This document shows, piece after piece, positions 30,275 to 33,348 of a stretch of DNA of 33,348 nucleotides. Numbering within the stretch: position 1 is the stretch's first letter; each line of letters opens with the position of its first letter. The notes under the pieces are model-generated. The model saw nothing but the letters and a program-made list of their open reading frames with translations, searched no databases and was not told the DNA's origin. The stretch is taken from positions 1-33,348 of the forward strand of contig JAWWBG010000003.1 in the NCBI GenBank assembly GCA_033721095.1, read 5' to 3'. The position numbers and the translations under genes were made by a program. Source of the stretch: JAWWBG01 sp033721095. GTDB taxonomy: Bacteria > Actinomycetota > Nitriliruptoria > Nitriliruptorales > Nitriliruptoraceae.

Positions 30275-32488
30275 TCATCCGCCCGTGGGTGTCTCGCTCG
30301 GCGCGGGGCTGGTCGTGGGTTCCGGGTCCGGTGTCGGCGAGGGTGAGGGTGAGGGGGACGGATCCGGCTCGCCCGGCAGCGGGGGAGCCTTGGGGCCCGG
30401 GGGCTTCGGGGGCGGTTGCGGGTCCTCGGTCTGCGTGGGGCCTGGATCGGTTGTCGGTGACGGTGACGGAGACACCTCGACGCAGGGTCGACCCTCCGCG
30501 TCCTCGGTGTCGGACTGGATGTCGGGATACCAGCCATTGTCGTCGACGCTGTCCGGGGGATGGCGCCGTTCGTAGCCGTCCTCGCACTCCTCCGGCTCCC
30601 CGTTGAGGACCTCGCCGTCGTCGGTCGCCGGCGGGAACTCGAGGACCTCGAGGCCCTCGTGGGCAGCGGCCATCGCGTCTGCCCACACCTGCGCAGGCAC
30701 GGAGCCCCCCGTGAGCCCATCCGTGGGGCTGTTGTCGAGGTTGCCGATCCAGACGGCTGCAGACAGCTGCGGGGTGTACCCGGCGAACCAGACGTTCCGG
30801 TTGTCGTTCGTCGTCCCCGTCTTGCCGGCCTGCGGGCGCCCGATGGAGGCGCTTCGACCGGTTCCGCTGCTGACCACGTCTCGCAGGACGTCGGTCACGA
30901 GCGCGGCGTCACCAGGGGACATCGCCTGCTCCGTCTGGAGCTCGGGCTCCCAGATGACGTCGCCGCGGAGGTCCACGACGCGGGTGACCAGGTGCGTCGT
31001 CGAACGAGACCCATTGGCTGCGAGCGTTGCGTAGGCCGCGGCCATCTCCAATGGCGTGAAGCTCGCGACACCCAGGGTCAGCGTGGGGACCGGTTCCATG
31101 ACCTGGCCCTCGAGGCCCGATCGTTCCGTGGGCAACCCGAGGTTCGCGGCCATGTCGATCACCCGTTCCGCGCCGAGCTCCTCCTGCATCTGCACGTACA
31201 CCGTGTTGATCGACGCCCGGGTCGCGTCTCGCACCGTGCGCGTTCCGTACGAGCGATTGTCGTAGTTGCGGACCTCGTGCGTGCCACCGGTGCCGTCGGG
31301 GACCTCGTAGGTGGCCGGCCCGGGGAATTGGGAGCGGACCGAGAGCCCATCCTCGACCCATGCCGCCAGCGTGACGGTCTTGAACGACGAGCCGACCTGG
31401 CGGGGTTCGCGGATGGCAGTGTTGTACGGCTGCCTGGTGATGTCGGGTCCGCCGACGAGGGCGCGGACCGCGCCGGTCGCGGGATCGACGATGACGATCG
31501 CGCCTGTGTAGTCCTGTCCTGCGAGCCCGGTGGCCAGCGCTGTCTCAGCCGCGGCCTGGATGTCCTGGTCGAGTGTCGTGTGGATGCGCAGCCCCCGGAA
31601 GAGGTCTGCGGCCTCCACCTGGTTGACGAGCGTGTGTCGGATCGCATCGATGAAGTAGGCGTTCGGACCACGGTTCACCACCGTGCGTTCCGTGACCTCG
31701 GGGAGGCCCCTGTTGACGATCTGGGCGTGCTTCTGCTCGTCGAGCCAACCCATTTCCAGCATCCCGTCGAGTGCGACGATGCGCCGGTTGTCAGCTCCCT
31801 CCGGGTTCTCGATCGGGTCGAGTCTCTCGGGAGCCTGGATGATCCCTGCCAGCAGGGCTGCCTGGTTGACGGTGAGGTCCTCGGCCGGTCGGCCGAAGTA
31901 GGTCCGTGCGGCGGCCTCGATCCCGTAGGCGCCCCGACCCCAGTAGATCGAGTTGAGGTACAGCTCGAGGATCGTGTCCTTGTCGTACTGACGCTCGAGC
32001 TTGATGGCCAGCGACGCCTCTCTGACCTTGCGGAGGAGAGTCCGCTCACTGCCGACCACGGCATTCTTGATGTACTGCTGGGTGATCGTGGAGCCGCCCT
32101 GCTGGATCTCGCCGGCCCGGGCGTTGGTGAAGATGGCACGGAGAATGCCGGTGGCGGAGATGCCACCATGCTCGTGGAAGTTGCGATCCTCGGCTGCGAG
32201 GACGGCATACGAGATGTGCTCGGGGAGTTCCTCGAGGTCGACGTCCGTGCGTGCGACCTCGGCGTTGAGCGTGCCGACCTCGCGGCCGTCCGCATCGATG
32301 ACGACCGTGGACGCCGCGGCGATGTCCTCGGGCAGCGGGATGGTCGCAAAGACGACGAAGAAGACGATCAGGCCGACCAGGCCCAGCAGGAGGGCGGGCA
32401 GCACGAGCAGGGCCGCCCACCAGGTCTTCCACCAGGGCCGGGTTCGACCGGACCGCTTGCTGCTGGAAGCCGCCTTCTTCGTTGCCAT
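30275..32488 (-). CDS. Class A penicillin-binding protein (PBP1A type)
   Basis: A bifunctional cell-wall enzyme: it polymerises lipid II and crosslinks peptides outside the membrane. The 737-residue protein has a basic cytoplasmic start, one membrane helix (about 25-49), a GT51 glycosyltransferase domain (catalytic Glu100 in EDRNFHEHGG, GGSTITQQYIKN, and LYLNSIYWGRGAYGIEAAA), then a transpeptidase domain with SSFK (Ser367), SIN (426-428) and KTGT (556-559). After about residue 635 come a two-Cys acidic segment and a long Pro/Ser/Thr-rich tail, as in mycobacterial PonA1. The tail codons carry a G-quadruplex motif on the opposite strand. The ATG start has only a weak ribosome site. Confidence 0.95.
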   Translation of the reverse strand: MATKKAASSSKRSGRTRPWWKTWWAALLVLPALLLGLVGLIVFFVVFATIPLPEDIAAASTVVIDADGREVGTLNAEVARTDVDLEELPEHISYAVLAAEDRNFHEHGGISATGILRAIFTNARAGEIQQGGSTITQQYIKNAVVGSERTLLRKVREASLAIKLERQYDKDTILELYLNSIYWGRGAYGIEAAARTYFGRPAEDLTVNQAALLAGIIQAPERLDPIENPEGADNRRIVALDGMLEMGWLDEQKHAQIVNRGLPEVTERTVVNRGPNAYFIDAIRHTLVNQVEAADLFRGLRIHTTLDQDIQAAAETALATGLAGQDYTGAIVIVDPATGAVRALVGGPDITRQPYNTAIREPRQVGSSFKTVTLAAWVEDGLSVRSQFPGPATYEVPDGTGGTHEVRNYDNRSYGTRTVRDATRASINTVYVQMQEELGAERVIDMAANLGLPTERSGLEGQVMEPVPTLTLGVASFTPLEMAAAYATLAANGSRSTTHLVTRVVDLRGDVIWEPELQTEQAMSPGDAALVTDVLRDVVSSGTGRSASIGRPQAGKTGTTNDNRNVWFAGYTPQLSAAVWIGNLDNSPTDGLTGGSVPAQVWADAMAAAHEGLEVLEFPPATDDGEVLNGEPEECEDGYERRHPPDSVDDNGWYPDIQSDTEDAEGRPCVEVSPSPSPTTDPGPTQTEDPQPPPKPPGPKAPPLPGEPDPSPSPSPSPTPDPEPTTSPAPSETPTGG
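30381..30412 (+). other. G-quadruplex motif inside the PBP tail
   Basis: Four G-runs (30381-30385, 30392-30395, 30399-30403, 30408-30412) with loops of 6, 3 and 4 bases match the G3+N1-7 rule. The G-rich strand is the template strand of the PBP gene. It encodes the Pro-rich stretch PPPKPPGPKAPPLPG, so codon choice for proline explains part of it. Confidence 0.6.
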
Positions 32489-32554
32489 GAGGAGAGTCTT
32501 CCCGCTGCGCGGGGTTTGATACCTGTGCCGCTACGGCCGTTGGGGCAGGTGGCC

Positions 32555-32573
32555 GATCGGCGGAGGACCGATC
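32555..32573 (-). terminator. Hairpin at the end of the acyl-CoA dehydrogenase gene
   Basis: GATCGG (32555-32560) pairs with CCGATC (32568-32573) across 7 bases and overlaps the acyl-CoA dehydrogenase stop codon. It may end that transcript ahead of the PBP promoter. The stem is short and there is no T-run. Confidence 0.35.
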
Positions 32574-33348
32574 AGAAGGCAGCCTCGGGCAGTTCCATGA
32601 GGGCGCCGTCCTGGGCCTCCGCGAGCCCGCGACGCAGGGCGACCTTGGGCAGGACGTTGCGCGCGAACCAGCGGGCGGATGCGACCTTGCCCACGTAGAA
32701 GGGGTCGTCGGATCCGTCGTCGATCGCGTTCTGGGCGACCTCGGCGTGCTCGAGCAGCAGCCAGCCGATCACGACCTCGGCCAGCGAGAAGAGGAAGTCG
32801 GTCGAGTTCAGGCCGGCCTTGTAGATCTCGGCGCGGTGCTCGTCGTCCAGCGACTTCATCGCGTGGCCGATCAGCGTCCCGAGGTGGGCCTGCGCGTCCT
32901 CGAGGGCGGTGTCGAGCATCTCGCGTTCGGCCTCGAACGGGTCCGCGGAGCCGCCGCCCTTGATGAACTCGGTGATCCGCTCGGCGAACCAGGTCAGGGT
33001 GGCGCCCTGGTCCTTCACGATCTTGCGGAACAGCAGATCGAGGCCCTGGATGGCCGTCGTGCCCTCGTAGAGGGTGTCGATCTTGGCATCGCGGATGTAC
33101 TGCTCGATGGGGTAGTCCTGGGTGAAGCCGGAGCCCCCGAAGGTCTGCAGCGACAAGGCCAGCATCTCGTAGGCCTTCTCGGAGCAGTAGCCCTTGACCA
33201 GTGGCAGCAGCAGGTCCTCACGGGCCAGCCAGGCGTCGTGCTCCTCGTCGCTGGCGAGCTCGGCCTGGTCCTGGACCCAGCCGGTGTAGAGCACCAGCGC
33301 GCGCATGCCCTCGCTGTGGGCCTTCTGCTCCATGAGGATGCGGCGGAC
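32572..33348 (-). CDS. Acyl-CoA dehydrogenase, C-terminal part (cut by window edge)
   Basis: An FAD flavoprotein of fatty-acid or related acyl-CoA oxidation. The last 258 residues are present and open at the window edge, beginning within VRRILMEQKAHSEGMRAL. QTFGGSGFTQDYPIEQYIRDAKIDTLYEGTTAIQGLDLLFRKI is the conserved C-terminal helical-domain signature, with the YEGTTAIQ segment that carries the catalytic Glu in this subgroup. An extra C-terminal extension of about 130 residues (AERITEFIK to the end) corresponds to the Acyl-CoA_dh_C-like domain of long FadE-type proteins. The N-terminal and middle domains are outside the window, so the substrate class cannot be judged. Confidence 0.92.
   Translation of the reverse strand, partial: VRRILMEQKAHSEGMRALVLYTGWVQDQAELASDEEHDAWLAREDLLLPLVKGYCSEKAYEMLALSLQTFGGSGFTQDYPIEQYIRDAKIDTLYEGTTAIQGLDLLFRKIVKDQGATLTWFAERITEFIKGGGSADPFEAEREMLDTALEDAQAHLGTLIGHAMKSLDDEHRAEIYKAGLNSTDFLFSLAEVVIGWLLLEHAEVAQNAIDDGSDDPFYVGKVASARWFARNVLPKVALRRGLAEAQDGALMELPEAAF

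Noticed and set aside
30560..32698. Open reading frame of about 712 codons on the plus strand opposite the PBP gene
   Set aside because: It mirrors the codon periodicity of a GC-rich gene on the other strand, has no recognisable domain, and the opposite frame encodes a complete penicillin-binding protein.

Overview
The window is gene-dense, high-GC bacterial chromosome with about 30 protein genes, one tRNA and the RNase P RNA. Several things suggest an actinobacterium: GTG and TTG starts, many 4-base ATGA/GTGA/TTGA gene overlaps, TANNNT -10 boxes with apparently leaderless mRNAs, a NIF3 plus C4 zinc-ribbon pair, a DUF6457 protein, and a trehalose-phosphatase/GH15 fusion. A deep-branching class such as Nitriliruptoria or Acidimicrobiia is possible, but that is a guess. 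No phage, IS, plasmid or CRISPR signal was seen, so this looks like core chromosome.

Layout. 1-135: start of a response regulator (minus strand), followed by a hairpin-rich spacer. 433-2900: SURF1 and glpD (minus). 3017-6280: rmuC, a small PH-like membrane protein and guaB (plus). 6285-10293: a tight minus-strand operon of flotillin, an uncharacterised 400-residue protein, a DUF4126 membrane protein and a lipoprotein. 10404-13364: a HAD phosphatase (minus), a DUF523/TudS protein and DUF6457 (plus), and thiI (minus). 13458-15497: an SDR, a ferritin-like metal-dependent hydrolase and tRNA-Val(UAC), whose 3' half is tandemly duplicated. 15554-17435: NIF3 and a zinc-ribbon coiled-coil protein. 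17472-22310: a class IV aminotransferase, otsA and an otsB-GH15 fusion, overlapping head to tail. 22381-25139: rnpB, hemE and hemY. 25140-26172: an SRAP (YedK/HMCES) gene diverging from a pterin carbinolamine dehydratase. 26212-30235: an SDR, an alpha/beta hydrolase, an alkyl-DHAP-synthase-like flavoprotein and a methyltransferase. 30275-33348: a class A penicillin-binding protein and the 3' part of an acyl-CoA dehydrogenase (minus).

How the genes work together. Trehalose is made by OtsA and OtsB and may be hydrolysed by the GH15 half of the same OtsB polypeptide. HemE and HemY are successive parts of haem synthesis. ThiI installs 4-thiouridine in tRNA, and a TudS-type desulfurase homologue lies nearby. 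The flotillin operon looks like a membrane-microdomain module whose partner proteins are uncharacterised.

Most unusual signals: the SRAP gene appears to start at an ATC codon, because its catalytic Cys2 directly follows ATC with a good ribosome site upstream; hemY has no standard start in a sensible place and probably begins at CTG; tRNA-Val carries a near-perfect 62-base tandem copy of its 3' half in the leader of the next gene; and three of the six convergent gene pairs abut exactly through a shared TGATCA made of the two stop codons.
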